A stretch of 64,000 bases of DNA, taken from Bradyrhizobium sp. CB1650. Its GTDB lineage: Bacteria > Pseudomonadota > Alphaproteobacteria > Rhizobiales > Xanthobacteraceae. The notes beneath the pieces were generated by a model. The model did no database searches, was not told the origin of the DNA, and saw only the letters and a list, made by a program, of their open reading frames with translations. A program made the position numbers and the translations under genes. The stretch is from NCBI RefSeq assembly GCF_029761915.1, contig NZ_CP121695.1, positions 62,001 through 126,000 on the forward strand. The letters are read 5' to 3'. Below are positions 14,632-24,071 of the stretch, piece by piece. Every line of letters begins with the position of its first letter. Position 1 is the stretch's first letter.

Positions 14632-14775
14632 CCTCTCCCCGCTCGCGGGGAGAGGCCGGAATGCGCGCGTAGCGCGGATTCCGGGTGAGAGGGACTCTCC
14701 GCGAGTCCAACTGCCACTATTTTTGCGGTTAGAGCCCCTCACCCCGACCCTCCCCCCGTAAGAACGGGGAGAGGG
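14632..14775. repeat. REP-like palindromic cluster
   Basis: CCTCTCCCCG..CGGGGAGAGG hairpin at 14632 to 14655, an adjacent CCGGAAT...ATTCCGG hairpin to 14684, and a second CCTCACCCCGACCCTCCCC...GGGGAGAGGG unit at 14737 to 14775 in the opposite sense. The same family recurs near 21077, 22857, 35321 and 60154. Confidence 0.8.
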
Positions 14776-14825
14776 AGAGAACGCAGGGCCATGTTTTCGT
14801 CGCTCGGCGATGCTATTGAGTAGCT

Positions 14826-16220
14826 ATGCTCGATACCGTCCAACCTCGTCCGCAGCCGCAAGCCGGCGAGCCGCAAAGCCATCTCGCCGATGAATTCGTC
14901 GAGACGCTGCGGCTGGCCGTGCCGATGATGCTGACGCAGCTCGGGCAGATCGCGATGATCACGACCGATCTCGCGCTGATCGGGCGGCTTGGCGAGGATT
15001 CAGTTGCCGCGGCGGCGCTGGCGCATACGGTCTATTTCGTCAGCTTCACCTTCGGACTCGGCCTCATGGCTGCGGTGTCGCCGTTGGCCGCGCAGGCGTT
15101 TGGCGCCGGCGACATCAGGCGGATCCGTCGCTCCTTGCGCGTCGGCCTGTGGGTCGCGCTGCTGATCTCGCTGCCGATGATGGCCTCGCCGCTCTATGGC
15201 GAGCACATCCTGCTGGCGCTTGGACAGGCGCCGCAGTCCGCTGCGCTCGCCCAGCGCTATCTGAACGGACTGGCCTGGGGCATCGCGCCGGCGCTCGGCT
15301 TCATCGCGCTGCGCAGCATGATGAGCGCGGTGAACCGGCCGCAGGCCCCGCTGTGGATCACGCTCGCGGCGATTCCCGCCAATGCCGCACTGGTCTACTG
15401 CCTGATCCATGGCCTGTTCGGCCTGCCGGAGCTCGGTCTGCTTGGCGCGGGCCTCGCGACCACGCTCGTCAATCTCGGCACCTTCATCGCCGCGCTTGCC
15501 ATCGCGGCGTTGCGCAAGCCATTCGCCGACTATCACCCGCTCGCGCATCTCTGGCGGATCGACTGGCCGTTGATGCGCCAGCTCATCGTGATCGGTGCGC
15601 CGATCTCGTTCTCGCTGCTGATGGAATATGGTCTGTTCTCCTCGGCCGCGCTGCTGATGGGACTGATCTCGACCACCGCACTCGCTGCGCATCAGATCGC
15701 GCTCCAGGTCACGGCTGTCCTGTTCATGGTCCCGCTCGGCATCGGCATGGCGGCCACCGTGCGGGTCGGCCATGCCTTCGGCCGCGGCGAGCCGGCGGCG
15801 GTGAGGCGCGCAGGCCTCGTCGCGGCCCTGCTCGGGATCGCACTGGTCTCTGCGCTGACCATTGCAATCATTCTCGGCCGCTATGCGCTGGGGCGGTTGT
15901 TCTTCGGCAGCGGCGAGGCGAGCGCGGCCACCATCGAGCTGACGGCGACGCTACTCCTGGTCGGCGCGACCTTCTTCATCGCCGACGGCCTCCAGACCAT
16001 CATGGGCGGCGCGCTGCGCGGCATCAATGACACAAGGATGACACTGGTGTTCGCGGCGATCGGCTATTGGTGCATCGCCTTTCCCATCGCCTGGGTGCTG
16101 GCGTTCCACGCCGGGCTCGGCGCAGTCGGCGTCTGGATCGGGCTGTCGATCGGGACGTTCGTCTATGCGGGGCTCTTGATCTTGCGCTTTGGGATGCTGA
16201 CGCGCAGATTGGCGGGATGA
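14826..16220 (+). CDS. MATE-family efflux transporter
   Basis: A 464-residue integral membrane protein with about 12 hydrophobic segments arranged as two similar halves, the usual MATE size and layout. It begins with a short polar tail, then LRLAVPMMLTQLGQIAMITT, the typical first helix. MATE proteins export cationic or organic compounds in exchange for Na+ or H+ across the inner membrane; the substrate cannot be read here. Its TGA overlaps the ATG of the DUF2867 gene, so the two are coupled. A NorM-type multidrug exporter is the likeliest role. Confidence 0.92.
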   Translation: MLDTVQPRPQPQAGEPQSHLADEFVETLRLAVPMMLTQLGQIAMITTDLALIGRLGEDSVAAAALAHTVYFVSFTFGLGLMAAVSPLAAQAFGAGDIRRIRRSLRVGLWVALLISLPMMASPLYGEHILLALGQAPQSAALAQRYLNGLAWGIAPALGFIALRSMMSAVNRPQAPLWITLAAIPANAALVYCLIHGLFGLPELGLLGAGLATTLVNLGTFIAALAIAALRKPFADYHPLAHLWRIDWPLMRQLIVIGAPISFSLLMEYGLFSSAALLMGLISTTALAAHQIALQVTAVLFMVPLGIGMAATVRVGHAFGRGEPAAVRRAGLVAALLGIALVSALTIAIILGRYALGRLFFGSGEASAATIELTATLLLVGATFFIADGLQTIMGGALRGINDTRMTLVFAAIGYWCIAFPIAWVLAFHAGLGAVGVWIGLSIGTFVYAGLLILRFGMLTRRLAG

Positions 16221-16705
16221 TCGGGACTGTCCGCGAAGTCGCCCCCGAGGTCGATGCCGGTGCCGTGCTGGCGGGCGCGCAGTTCATCGACGCGTACCGT
16301 GTCGAGATCGGCGCGAGCCCCATCGATGCCCGCGAGGCCTGCATCCGGATGGTGCTGCACGGGCCGCGCTGGATCGATGCGCTGCTGCGCCTGCGCAACA
16401 TCCTGGTGACGCCGTTCGGGCTGAAGACATCGGGCGAAGGCGCGCCGGCGCCGCACGGCCTGATCGGCCTGTTTCCGGTGGTCAGCGAAACGCCGGAGCG
16501 GCTGGTCGCGGGCTTCAACGATTATCACCTCGACTTCCGCCTCGTGGTCGAATTGGCGGGCGAAGCCACAAGCCGTCAGGTCACCTCGACCACGCTGGTG
16601 CGGGCGCATAATCTGCTCGGCCGGACCTACCTGACCCTCATCATGCCCTTTCACAAGCTCGTGGTCCGCGGCATGATGGGACGGATCATGGAGCCGGCGC
16701 GATGA
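16217..16705 (+). CDS. DUF2867-type protein
   Basis: A 162-residue protein with VDAGAVLAGAQFIDAYRVEI, ARWIDALLRLRN-like and FHKLVVRGMMGR segments that I associate with DUF2867, a family often seen alone or fused to NAD(P)-binding domains and of unknown function. Start and stop both overlap their neighbours by ATGA (16217 and 16702), so it sits in the middle of a tightly coupled three-gene operon with the MATE exporter and a thioredoxin-fold enzyme. No signal peptide is present. Confidence 0.72.
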   Translation: MIGTVREVAPEVDAGAVLAGAQFIDAYRVEIGASPIDAREACIRMVLHGPRWIDALLRLRNILVTPFGLKTSGEGAPAPHGLIGLFPVVSETPERLVAGFNDYHLDFRLVVELAGEATSRQVTSTTLVRAHNLLGRTYLTLIMPFHKLVVRGMMGRIMEPAR

Positions 16706-17352
16706 CCCTTGCGGTCGACCTCTTCTTTTCCTTCCGCAGCCCGTTCAGCTATCTGGCGTTGCCGAAGACGCTGAAGCTCGTCGAGACGTATGATCTCACT
16801 GTGAACCTGCGTCCGGTCTATCCGCTCGCGGTCCGCGTACCCGGTTTCTTCAAGAAAACCAATCCGCAGTTCATCCGCTATGTCGTGCTGGACTCGCGCC
16901 GTGTCGCCGAGCACGAGGGCATTCCGTTTCGCTTTCCGCGGCCCGATCCGATCGTCCAGGACCTGACGACGCTGGAGGTTGCGGCCGAGCAGCCCTACAT
17001 CCATCGCCTGACCCGGTTGGGTGCGATGGCGCAGCTCGAAGGCCGCTCGCTCGAATTCACCGACGCGATCGCGCGCGTGCTGTGGGACGGCTCGGTCACG
17101 GGATGGAACGAAGGCGACCATCTCGCGCGCGCAGCCGAAAAAGCCGGTTTCGATCTCGCCGCCATGGACGCGACGATCAGCAGCGATCCGAATCGCTACG
17201 AGCAGGTGATCGCCGGGAACGAGAAGGACCACGCCGCCTCCGGCCATTGGGGCGTGCCGACCTTCGTGTTCGAGCAAGAGCCGTTCTTCGGCCAGGACCG
17301 CATCGATCTCCTGCTCTGGCGCATGCAGGGCAAGGGTCTGGTGCGGCGGTAG
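16702..17352 (+). CDS. 2-hydroxychromene-2-carboxylate isomerase / DsbA-fold family protein
   Basis: A 216-residue protein of the DsbA/GST-kappa fold. The opening VDLFFSFRSPFSYLALPKTL carries a Ser in place of the CxxC of disulfide oxidases, as in 2-hydroxychromene-2-carboxylate isomerases, which use glutathione in aromatic degradation. The C-terminal GVPTFVFEQEPFFGQDRIDL is the conserved cis-proline region and closing helix. It is the last gene of the MATE/DUF2867 operon. The exact substrate is unknown, and a general glutathione-dependent role is equally possible. Confidence 0.85.
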   Translation: MTLAVDLFFSFRSPFSYLALPKTLKLVETYDLTVNLRPVYPLAVRVPGFFKKTNPQFIRYVVLDSRRVAEHEGIPFRFPRPDPIVQDLTTLEVAAEQPYIHRLTRLGAMAQLEGRSLEFTDAIARVLWDGSVTGWNEGDHLARAAEKAGFDLAAMDATISSDPNRYEQVIAGNEKDHAASGHWGVPTFVFEQEPFFGQDRIDLLLWRMQGKGLVRR

Positions 17353-17582
17353 GGCGTACTCAGGAATTTGTCAGGTCCGCGTTGCGCTCGGAAGTCGACG
17401 TTCGAGCCACTATTGATGCATGTCGCCGCTTGGGCCAATAGGCGACGTTGCGCCTCGGCTTGTACCAATCAATTCAGCAGTCCTTAACTTCTCGCCTACA
17501 GGTTTTCGGTAGAGTTATTGCCGTGAGCTTGAAAGAGAGACAGCCTTGGAGCTGTAACGTATCTACTGGATGAAAGAGCAAG

Positions 17583-18338
17583 ATGCTGTTCTCTGGGCTC
17601 GCAAAGTCTGTTGCACTGCGCAGTATCTCGCGGGTGCTTTGCGCAGGATTGTTGGCGTCAATAGCTCCGTGCGATGCTGCTCTAGCACTCGACTGGGATA
17701 AATTGCCGGATGGCCGAGTCATCATTGAAGTGAAGGACGTACGGCTTGCGCTTCCTTCTGAAGGAGCCGACACCCAATTGGTCCGGTTTACGGATCGCCT
17801 TGCAACAAAGAACGAAATGACTTTGGGGGAAGTGATCAGAGCGCCCGACGTGGCTCGACGGATGTTTTCGAATACGAGCTTGATGAATGTCGGAATTCCA
17901 AATGTGCTGGACCGAGACGACCTTTTCTTGAGGAAGTTCCCTCGCTCTGAATTTCGATCCCTGACCGTCGGGTTCGCTATTGGCAAAGGAGCTCTTACCG
18001 ATTGCGAATCTTGGGCCAGGACTTACGCAAAGCTGCTTGCCAACCTCGCTTCTGGAGATGTCCAGATCAGCCCGTCCGGTTGGGGTCGATTCAAGATGGG
18101 TGAGCGTCCGCCTGTCTGGGCATACGTATATCCCAGCCTTGATGCTGCGAACCAGCCGTTTTTTCCCGGCCTATCGTGTGACTCCTTCAACATCTGTGGT
18201 TCAACGAAATGTTTGGGGCCCAATCTCGAGGTTTCGTACAACTTCTCAGGTCGCATCTTCACTGAAGTTGATTGGCTGTCGGTTGATCGAAGGGTGCATC
18301 GCCTTCTGGATTACATTCTCTTGCACGATTTGAAATAG
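17583..18338 (+). CDS. Exported hypothetical protein, unlike its neighbours
   Basis: A 251-residue protein with a probable signal peptide (basic start, hydrophobic ISRVLCAGLLASIAP, cleavage likely near ALALD at about residue 37). The mature part has cysteines at CESW, LSCDSFNICGSTKC, which could form disulfides, and a WGRF/WAYVYPS region; no domain was recognised. Its codon use is visibly less GC-rich than that of genes on either side, and it has no obvious operon partner, which suggests horizontal acquisition. It is probably periplasmic or secreted. Confidence 0.7.
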   Translation: MLFSGLAKSVALRSISRVLCAGLLASIAPCDAALALDWDKLPDGRVIIEVKDVRLALPSEGADTQLVRFTDRLATKNEMTLGEVIRAPDVARRMFSNTSLMNVGIPNVLDRDDLFLRKFPRSEFRSLTVGFAIGKGALTDCESWARTYAKLLANLASGDVQISPSGWGRFKMGERPPVWAYVYPSLDAANQPFFPGLSCDSFNICGSTKCLGPNLEVSYNFSGRIFTEVDWLSVDRRVHRLLDYILLHDLK

Positions 18339-18452
18339 GGCGCCCATTCGGCGCCGATGTCGGCAATGGGGTCATAACCCGCCGATCACGGCCAAGCCGG
18401 GCGATTTCCGCTTTGCTGTCGGAAGCCGACGTTTGTTCGTACACTCCCTAGC

Positions 18453-19568
18453 TCACTCCGCAACGCGCGCGGGCTTGTCCGCCGCCGCCTCCGACCACTC
18501 GCCGACGACGCGGTCGAGATCGCAGAGATTCTGGTGCATCTGCTCCAGCGAGAAGCCGAGCGCGAAGAAGCGCTCCGCGGTATCGCTGGGCTGGCCGCGG
18601 ATCAGGCCGTCCCGGCGAACGGCGGCGACCGCCTCGGCATAATGCTGGAGCGCGAGGTGCACGGGATGGATCGGCGGCGCGCCCGCGCCCTCCCGCAAAG
18701 CCGCCGCGGCCGAACGCAGGAAGCGCGCGATCACGGTCGAGACCTCCGCCAGAGGACCGGCGAGCCGCATCTGCACCTCGGCCGGCAGCGGCACCACGGT
18801 GGCGCGGCCGATCATCACGACGTCATGGCGCAGCCGCAAAATGGTTCGCAGCAAGGGGCCGGTGTCGGGCCCGCTCGACAGCCGCGCCGCGCGCTCGCGC
18901 TCGGCCTCTGCGCCGGTGGCATTGAGGCCCACCAGCGCGGTGCCGATGCCGTCCTGGATCCGGTGCAGCGCGTCGTTGTCGCGGCCGCGCGTGAGCCCTG
19001 CGAGCAGTTCGGTGAAGGCATCCGCGATCAGCTCGAGCAGCAGCGCCGCGCTGGCGCGGATCTGCCGCACCGCGCGCGAGGGCAGCACCAGGAACGAGAC
19101 CAATAACCCCGTGATCGCGCCGACCGCGACCTCGCTGACGCGATCGATCGCCGAGGTCATGGGATCGGAATGATGCATGGTCGGAACCAGGAGCACGATC
19201 ACGGCCGTCACGGTGGCGGCGCTGAGGCTCGGATTGATCGCGGCAATGAAGGCGAGCGGGGCGACCGACAGCACCAAAAGCCCCAACAATCCGGCTTCGC
19301 TGGAATAAGGGATCAGCACCGCGATGGCGCCGCCATAGACGGCGCCGCCGACCGTGCCGAGCATGTAGTCGCGCGTCGCCTTCAGCGAGCGGCCGACGCT
19401 CATCTGGGTCACGATCAGCGAGGTCAGCACCGCCCAGAGCGGCAGCAACAGATGCAGCGCGGTCGCAATCGCATAGGCCGCGGCCGCCGCCACCGTGACG
19501 CGGATCGCCAGTCCCAACTGCGTCCTTCGCGACCGGAGCCGGTCGTACACCTCTCTTGCGAGTGCCAT
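18453..19568 (-). CDS. FUSC-family membrane protein (aromatic-acid-exporter-like)
   Basis: A 371-residue protein. The N-terminal half (residues about 15 to 165) contains six hydrophobic segments, including LGLAIRVTVAAAAAYAIATA and PLWAVLTSLIVTQMSVGRS, which is the characteristic FUSC core. The C-terminal half is a soluble, arginine- and leucine-rich helical domain. FUSC proteins such as AaeB export aromatic acids. This one is about half the length of AaeB, so it may act as a dimer. It stands alone, divergent from the MmgE/PrpD gene. Confidence 0.85.
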   Translation of the reverse strand: MALAREVYDRLRSRRTQLGLAIRVTVAAAAAYAIATALHLLLPLWAVLTSLIVTQMSVGRSLKATRDYMLGTVGGAVYGGAIAVLIPYSSEAGLLGLLVLSVAPLAFIAAINPSLSAATVTAVIVLLVPTMHHSDPMTSAIDRVSEVAVGAITGLLVSFLVLPSRAVRQIRASAALLLELIADAFTELLAGLTRGRDNDALHRIQDGIGTALVGLNATGAEAERERAARLSSGPDTGPLLRTILRLRHDVVMIGRATVVPLPAEVQMRLAGPLAEVSTVIARFLRSAAAALREGAGAPPIHPVHLALQHYAEAVAAVRRDGLIRGQPSDTAERFFALGFSLEQMHQNLCDLDRVVGEWSEAAADKPARVAE

Positions 19569-19694
19569 CGTCGAATATCCCGGCCCATTGCCCTCGGTGA
19601 AGCGGCCGAGAGCATAGCTGATGCCCGCGGCCGTAAGCCCGCTTGAAAGGCGAAATCAGCCCGCCTAACTTGCCGGCCAAAACGAGGAAACACG

Positions 19695-21065
19695 ATGGCC
19701 CACGAAACCGCAACGCTCGCCGCCTACGTCGCCAACCTGAAATATCAGGATATTCCGGCGGAAGTGCTGGATCGCGCAAAAGTGCTGACGCTGGATTTCC
19801 TCGGCAGCGCCATCCGCGCGCGCAGCGAAGCGGAATCGACCCCGTCGCTCTTGAAGATGCTGGAGGCCCTGGCGCTCGACACCAAGGGCGAATCCACCGT
19901 GTTTGGCGATGCCAAGACCTGGACGCCAGCAGTCGCGGCGCTGCTCAACGGCGCGCTCGGCCATTCCCTCGATTTCGACGACACCCATGCGGATTCCTCG
20001 CTGCATCCGAGTGCGCCGGTTGTGCCTGCGGCGTTCGCCGTCGGCGAGATGGTCGGCGCGTCGGGGCGCGACGTGCTCACCGCGATCGTTGCCGGCTACG
20101 AAGTCTGCTGCCGGCTCGGCAACGCGCTGGACCCGACCTCGCATTATGCGCGCGGCTTCCATCCGACCGCGACGGCGGGCACCTATGGCGCGGCTGCGGC
20201 AGCGGCAAAACTGTTCGGCCTGTCCGAGCAGCAGATCATCGCCGCCTTCGGCGTCTCCGGCAGCCAGGCCGCGGGCTCGCTGCAATTCCTGATGAACGGC
20301 GCCTGGAACAAGCGCTACCAGGTCGGCGCCGCCGCGATGAACGGCTTGATCGCCGCGACGCTGGCGCGCAACGACTTCGTCGGCGCGACCGAATCGATCG
20401 AGGGCAAGCACGGCCTGCTCGCCGGCTACACCGACGACGCGCATTCCGACAAGGCGGTCGCCGAGCTCGGCAAGAGCTATGAGACGATGAAGATCGGCGT
20501 CAAACCGTATCCGAGCTGCCGCTATACGCATGCTGCGATCGACGCGCTGATCGCGATGCGGCGCGAGCACAATCTGACGCCGGACCAGGTCAAGCGCGTC
20601 GAGATCGGGCTGCATCGCAACGGCATCACACTGACCGGCGATGCCGCGACCAAGCGGCATCCCACCTCGATCGTCGGCGGCCAGTTCTCGATGTTCTTCA
20701 CCGGCGCGCTCGCGCTCGACCAGGGCAGCTTTGGCTGGGACGACTATGGCCGCCTCGGCGACGCCGCCATCGATGCGCTGGCCGACAAGTTCGACGTGGT
20801 GCAGGACGACCGGCTCGAGATCGGCCGCACCCATCCCTTCGGCGCGCGCGTGAGTATCACGACGGACGACGGCGTGCACGAGCGGCTCCATGCCGATCCC
20901 TCCGGCGAGCCGACCTCCTTCCCCGACGCGCAGGCGATGCAGCAGAAATTCCTGACGCTGGCACGTCCCGTGCTGAACGCGCGCGCGGAGAAATTTGCCG
21001 ACGCGATCCTGTCGCTGGAGCGGTTCGATCGCGTCGCGAAGGCGACGGAGCTGGGGCGGCAGTAG
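19695..21065 (+). CDS. MmgE/PrpD family protein
   Basis: A 456-residue protein of the usual length for this family, whose characterised members include 2-methylcitrate dehydratase (PrpD) and cis-aconitate decarboxylase. The family regions HSLDFDDTHADSSLHPSAPV (about residues 92 to 111) and KPYPSCRYTHAAIDAL are intact. There is no prpB or prpC beside it, so a methylcitrate role is not supported and the substrate is unknown. GAGGAAACACG precedes the ATG. Confidence 0.9.
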   Translation: MAHETATLAAYVANLKYQDIPAEVLDRAKVLTLDFLGSAIRARSEAESTPSLLKMLEALALDTKGESTVFGDAKTWTPAVAALLNGALGHSLDFDDTHADSSLHPSAPVVPAAFAVGEMVGASGRDVLTAIVAGYEVCCRLGNALDPTSHYARGFHPTATAGTYGAAAAAAKLFGLSEQQIIAAFGVSGSQAAGSLQFLMNGAWNKRYQVGAAAMNGLIAATLARNDFVGATESIEGKHGLLAGYTDDAHSDKAVAELGKSYETMKIGVKPYPSCRYTHAAIDALIAMRREHNLTPDQVKRVEIGLHRNGITLTGDAATKRHPTSIVGGQFSMFFTGALALDQGSFGWDDYGRLGDAAIDALADKFDVVQDDRLEIGRTHPFGARVSITTDDGVHERLHADPSGEPTSFPDAQAMQQKFLTLARPVLNARAEKFADAILSLERFDRVAKATELGRQ

Positions 21066-21076
21066 CTGTCTGCTCG

Positions 21077-21216
21077 CCTCTCCCCGCTTGCGGGGAGAGG
21101 CCGGATCGCATCGAAGATGCGATCCGGGTGAGGGGGAGTCTCCACGAGTCCAACTATGACCGTCCCCGCGGAGAGTCCCCTTCACCCCGACCCTCTCCCC
21201 GCAGACGGGGAGAGGG
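21077..21216. repeat. REP-like palindromic cluster
   Basis: CCTCTCCCCGCTTGCGGGGAGAGG-type hairpin at 21077 to 21100, directly joined to CCGGATCGCATC..GATGCGATCCGG (to 21127), and an inverted second unit at about 21178 to 21216. It fills the space between two convergent genes. Confidence 0.8.
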
Positions 21217-21246
21217 AGAAGAGGCCGCGGCTCCTCTCTGCGGCCA

Positions 21247-22674
21247 TCAATTCACTCCCGCCACCTCCCCCTTGTCGCGTGTCGCCGCGACCACGTCGCG
21301 CACGAGATCGAACACCCCATCCGCATCCGGTGGGGCGTTCGGCGAGCGCCCGAGCCGCACGATCACGAGTTGCTCGGACGGGATCACGATCGTGTACTGG
21401 CCGATCGTGCCCTTGGCGAAGAAGGCATCGCGCGGCCAGCCATGCTCGATACGAAAATTCGCGCCAAAACTGTCGCCCCGGTTGGTCCAGAAGCCGGCGC
21501 CAATGCCGACCCACGCATTCGGCGTGGCCGAGGCCGAGTAGCTCACCCAACCCTCGGGCAGGATGCGCTTGCCGCCGGCGATCCCGTCGTTGAGATAGAG
21601 CTGGCCGAAGCGCGCCCAGTCGCGCGCGGATGCCAGCATCTCGCTGGAGCCCTCCATCGTGCCGGCCCCGTCGAGCTGAAGCGTGGCATGGCGCATGCCG
21701 AGCGGCGCGAACAATTCGCGGCGCACGAAGGCAAGCACGTCGGCGGGATTGCCGCCGACCGCGTCGCGGATCAGATGCGCGAGGATGAGCGTGTTGCCAT
21801 CATGATAGTTCCACACGGCGCCCGGAACCGTTGCGAGCGGCATGCTCTCGGCATAGGCGGCCATGTCGTCTTGCAAGAACTTCATGCGATTGACCGGCTC
21901 GAGCGCCGAGGCGAGCGAAGCCTGGAGCGAGCTACCGAGCGCAAGGCCGGCGGTGTGGCGCAGAAGATGATCGACGGTGATGGCGTGACGCGGATCATCC
22001 GGATCGCGCCAGGCGGCAACCGGCGCGAGCCCGTCGAGCTTCAGCCTGCCCTGCCGCACGAGGACGCCGATCAAAGCCGAGACCACCGATTTGGTCATGG
22101 AGAAGCCGAGCAGCGGCGTCTCGGGTCCGACACCTTCCGCATAGCGCTCCGCGACGATGCGGCCATTCTTCATGACGATCACGGCGCGGGTGCGCCGGTA
22201 CGGCGGCTGCGCGGGCTCGGCGAAGGCACGGTCCAGCGCGGCGGCAAGCCCCTCGCTTTGCGGCGGCACGATCGAAGGGCCGGCGATCTCGGGCAGCAAC
22301 GCGGGCTGCCTGTCGTCGGGCAGCGGTTCGACGTCGGCGAGCCCCGCACCATGCTCCAGCGTGCAGCCGAGGCCCTCGCGATAGACGGCATGGCTGCGGC
22401 CGATGCCGAACAGCGTCACCGTGACGTCCTTGCGCACGCGGTCGACCTGGTAGTCCATCGCCCAGGTGATCAGACCGGTGCCGGGCATTGCATCGGTGGT
22501 CTCGGTGAAGGTGCGCCGTGGATCGAGGCCGGAGACGAACGTCTCGGCGCAGAGGATGCCGGCGACGAAACTGGTGGCGACCTCGGGCACGTCGCGGGCA
22601 CGTGCCGCGCCGAGGGCCAGGCCGACGCAGACAACGGTGGTGGCGAGGAGGATGAGCTTGCGGCGGCGGGTCAA
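21247..22674 (-). CDS. Beta-lactamase-fold serine hydrolase, NylB-like
   Basis: A 475-residue protein. An N-terminal hydrophobic segment (LILLATTVVCVGLALGAARA) is a signal peptide or membrane anchor. The catalytic motif SMTK lies in GFSMTKSVVSALIG, and a later WNYHDGNTL segment supplies the Tyr region. The arrangement resembles 6-aminohexanoate-dimer hydrolase and class C beta-lactamase relatives, which act as esterases, amidases or peptidases. The start is TTG at 22674, supported by GGAG seven bases upstream. It lies downstream of an AraC-type regulator on the same strand, separated by repeat clusters. Confidence 0.85.
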   Translation of the reverse strand: MTRRRKLILLATTVVCVGLALGAARARDVPEVATSFVAGILCAETFVSGLDPRRTFTETTDAMPGTGLITWAMDYQVDRVRKDVTVTLFGIGRSHAVYREGLGCTLEHGAGLADVEPLPDDRQPALLPEIAGPSIVPPQSEGLAAALDRAFAEPAQPPYRRTRAVIVMKNGRIVAERYAEGVGPETPLLGFSMTKSVVSALIGVLVRQGRLKLDGLAPVAAWRDPDDPRHAITVDHLLRHTAGLALGSSLQASLASALEPVNRMKFLQDDMAAYAESMPLATVPGAVWNYHDGNTLILAHLIRDAVGGNPADVLAFVRRELFAPLGMRHATLQLDGAGTMEGSSEMLASARDWARFGQLYLNDGIAGGKRILPEGWVSYSASATPNAWVGIGAGFWTNRGDSFGANFRIEHGWPRDAFFAKGTIGQYTIVIPSEQLVIVRLGRSPNAPPDADGVFDLVRDVVAATRDKGEVAGVN

Positions 22675-22856
22675 CGGCGTTCTCCGGCTGAAGCTACGTG
22701 CTGCCCGAGAGGAAGCCGGAGCGGGCTGATGCCGGCTTGCCGGATTTGAAAATGGGCCTTGCTGGAATTGGGCGATGGCTGATCGATTCTGGAATAAGAA
22801 AACAAATTCAATGGTTTAGGTTTGCACAAGCCCGTCGCGCCGGCGGCGCTCTGCTC

Positions 22857-22994
22857 CCTCGCCCCGCTTGCGGGGAGAGGGTTGGGGTGAGGGGGAGTCT
22901 CCGCGGGGACGGTAACAGTTAGATTCGCGGAAGCTCCCCTCACCCGGATTGCATCTTCGATGCAATCCGGCCTCTCCCCGCAGGCGGGGAGAGG
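22857..22994. repeat. REP-like palindromic pair
   Basis: Two units facing each other: CCCCGCTTGCGGGGAGAGGG with a GTTGGGGTGAGGGGGAGTCT tail, and CTCACCCGGATTGCATCTTC.. with CTCTCCCCGCAGGCGGGGAGAGG. It lies between the AraC-type regulator and the serine hydrolase. Confidence 0.78.
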
Positions 22995-23006
22995 CGAGGA
23001 CGGAGC

Positions 23007-24071
23007 TCACGCCGCGTTCGCCTTCAGCCGCCGGTATTCGGTCGGCGTCACGCCGGTGATGGCCTTGAACGCCCGATTGAACGGGCCGAGCGACTGGAAG
23101 CCGGCATCCATCGCGATGGTGATGACAGGCACCTCGGCCTGGGCCGGATCGGCGAGCGCGGCCTTGGCCTCCTCGATCCGGTGGTTGTTCAGGAACGCAT
23201 TGAAGTTGCGATAGCCGAGCCGCTGGTTGATCAGCCGGCGCAGCCGGTATTCGGGGATTTTGAGCCGTCCCGCCAGCACACCGATGGTGATGCTCTCCTG
23301 GCGATAGATCCGCTCATCCGCCATCAGCCGCATCAAGGCATCGATCAGTTTCCGGTCGGCGGCATCCTCGACCGCTGCGGGTTGCCTCGGCGCGATCGCA
23401 GGTGCGGGCTCGGCAGCCACCGGGAACAGATCTGCGCCGTCGACGCGCATCATCGCGCAAGCGATCGCGGCGACGACGATTGCGAGCACTGCGGCATTGA
23501 ACGTGTTGGCGATGTCGCCCCCGCCGCTCCCGCCGACGAAAACCTGGAGCAACGCGTTCAGCCCGCCATAGACCGCGGCGGCGGCGACGATGAAGACGCG
23601 AACGCGACGGCGCCGTTCGACCAGATCGGCCGGCCACGACGCGATCGTCTGGACCACCGCGAGCGCGATGAAGCCGAGCGAGATCAGATTGGTCGCGATG
23701 ACGGCGAGCCTCAGGTTTCCGCCTGGTGCAATCCAGAGACAATTGACGAAGCTGAATGCGGCAACGAGCGCCCAGACCGCGCCATGCCGCCAGCGCAGGC
23801 AAAACTCGTCATCGAACAGCGCCCGCGTAAACAGCCAGAACACCACGACATTGCCGGTCGAAAGCGCAATCAGCGGCGCGTGCCAGGCTGACGTCTGCAC
23901 CGGCGCACCGATCGAATAGCTCGCGGCATGCGCCGCCGATCCGAACGCGAAGGCAATAGCAAGCCGGCCTGCGACCACATTCCTGAAGCCGGAGAACAGC
24001 GAGGCCGCCAGCACCAGCAGCAGCGCCACGGTAGCGGCGCGGCAGGCCAGTTCGATTGCGGCGAGGGTCAT
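23007..24071 (-). CDS. AraC-family regulator with N-terminal membrane domain
   Basis: A 354-residue protein. Residues 1 to about 215 contain about seven hydrophobic segments, and residues about 250 to 350 form an AraC helix-turn-helix pair: RLINQRLGYRNFNAFLNNHR and the conserved ITIAMDAGFQSLGPFNRAFK, then GVTPTEYRR. The layout indicates a membrane-bound transcription regulator that could sense a signal at the inner membrane. The likeliest target is the serine hydrolase gene downstream on the same strand, but that is inference. Its ATG overlaps the TGA of a small upstream ORF. Confidence 0.9.
   Translation of the reverse strand: MTLAAIELACRAATVALLLVLAASLFSGFRNVVAGRLAIAFAFGSAAHAASYSIGAPVQTSAWHAPLIALSTGNVVVFWLFTRALFDDEFCLRWRHGAVWALVAAFSFVNCLWIAPGGNLRLAVIATNLISLGFIALAVVQTIASWPADLVERRRRVRVFIVAAAAVYGGLNALLQVFVGGSGGGDIANTFNAAVLAIVVAAIACAMMRVDGADLFPVAAEPAPAIAPRQPAAVEDAADRKLIDALMRLMADERIYRQESITIGVLAGRLKIPEYRLRRLINQRLGYRNFNAFLNNHRIEEAKAALADPAQAEVPVITIAMDAGFQSLGPFNRAFKAITGVTPTEYRRLKANAA

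Noticed and set aside
13222..14688. A 488-codon frame overlapping the MurA-family gene in another frame
   Set aside because: It is almost entirely Arg, Ala, Gly and Pro, a shadow of GC-rich codons; the MurA-type frame explains the DNA.
19665..21185. A 506-codon minus-strand frame opposite the MmgE/PrpD gene
   Set aside because: Shadow composition and no binding site; the plus-strand gene has full family motifs.
21247..22674. An antibiotic-resistance beta-lactamase
   Set aside because: The motif set and length fit the esterase/amidase (NylB-like) branch; a resistance role has no support from context.
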